DNA from: Cytophagales bacterium
GTDB taxonomy: Bacteria; Bacteroidota; Bacteroidia; Cytophagales; Cytophagaceae
DNA: 6,222 nt
Assembly (NCBI GenBank): GCA_025360235.1
Contig: JANYCO010000686.1
Location: forward strand, 1 to 6,222
Reading direction: 5' to 3'
In this document: piece after piece, positions 6,116 to 6,222 of the stretch
Numbering within the stretch: position 1 is the stretch's first letter
How the letters are laid out: every line of letters begins with the position of its first letter
Program-made: the position numbers and the translations under genes
Notes under the pieces: generated by a model
Database searches by the model: none
What the model saw: the letters and a program-made list of their open reading frames with translations, nothing else
Told to the model about the DNA's origin: nothing

Positions 6116-6163
6116 TGCAACTGCTATGATGCCATAAAGCCAGCCTTTTAGAATTTGTTTCCC

Positions 6164-6222
6164 TGTCTTTAATCTTTACAATTCTAATTACCCCAAATGA
6201 CGGAATTGTTATGTTTAAAATT
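6164..6222 (-). repeat. 59-bp perfect inverted repeat, terminal arm (fold-back at window end)
   Basis: This is the exact reverse complement of 5825-5883 and continues to the last base, so the real repeat may be longer. Read on the plus strand it re-encodes part of the membrane protein (SLIFTILITPNDGIVMFKI). Just inside the junction, 6157-6163 match the continuation only partly. It interrupts the upstream coding frame of the membrane-protein gene, which suggests a chimeric join or an inverted partial duplication and not an ordinary dispersed repeat. Confidence 0.95.

Overview
The window looks like a piece of a Bacteroidota genome. It is AT-rich, and three genes carry TAnnTTTG-type -7 boxes with upstream TTG/TTTG elements in place of sigma70 promoters. 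Starts lack strong Shine-Dalgarno sites, and several products belong to families I associate with Bacteroidota: a DUF6150/septoil-knot protein, a 7TMR-DISM sensor, and a protein with the N-terminal 'KPC...W..M...FC..C...DFT...CGRF' domain. It begins inside a gene and ends in an inverted copy of its own sequence, so it may be a whole short contig.

Layout, left to right. (1) The C-terminal part of a GH3 beta-N-acetylhexosaminidase (NagZ-like), + strand. (2) A small secreted KSEA-repeat protein, + strand, 87 nt downstream. (3) thrB, homoserine kinase, - strand, meeting the previous gene tail to tail on a shared TTAA that gives both stop codons. (4) A small membrane protein with a degenerate K+-channel-like pore loop, + strand, divergent from thrB. 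(5) An orphan 7TM-DISM sensor with a histidine-kinase-like C-terminus whose ATP-binding motifs are eroded, - strand. (6) A presumed operon of three - strand genes: a multi-pass membrane protein, a YiiX-like permuted-papain cysteine amidase overlapping it by 11 bp, and a Cys-motif single-TM protein.

No single pathway links these genes. thrB is housekeeping (threonine biosynthesis) but stands alone, without thrA or thrC. The rest are mostly envelope proteins: cell-wall recycling or hydrolysis (GH3, YiiX-like), a sensor, and membrane proteins of unknown function. I see no tRNA, rRNA, CRISPR array, IS element or phage gene.

Four points deserve attention. A perfect 59-bp inverted repeat (5825-5883 against 6164-6222) runs to the last base and cuts the start of the last gene, suggesting a fold-back chimera or a real inverted duplication. 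The 7TM-DISM protein looks like a pseudokinase. The channel-like protein has a non-canonical selectivity filter. Perfect Bacteroidota -7 boxes lie only 7-9 nt before the ATG of two genes, suggesting near-leaderless mRNAs.
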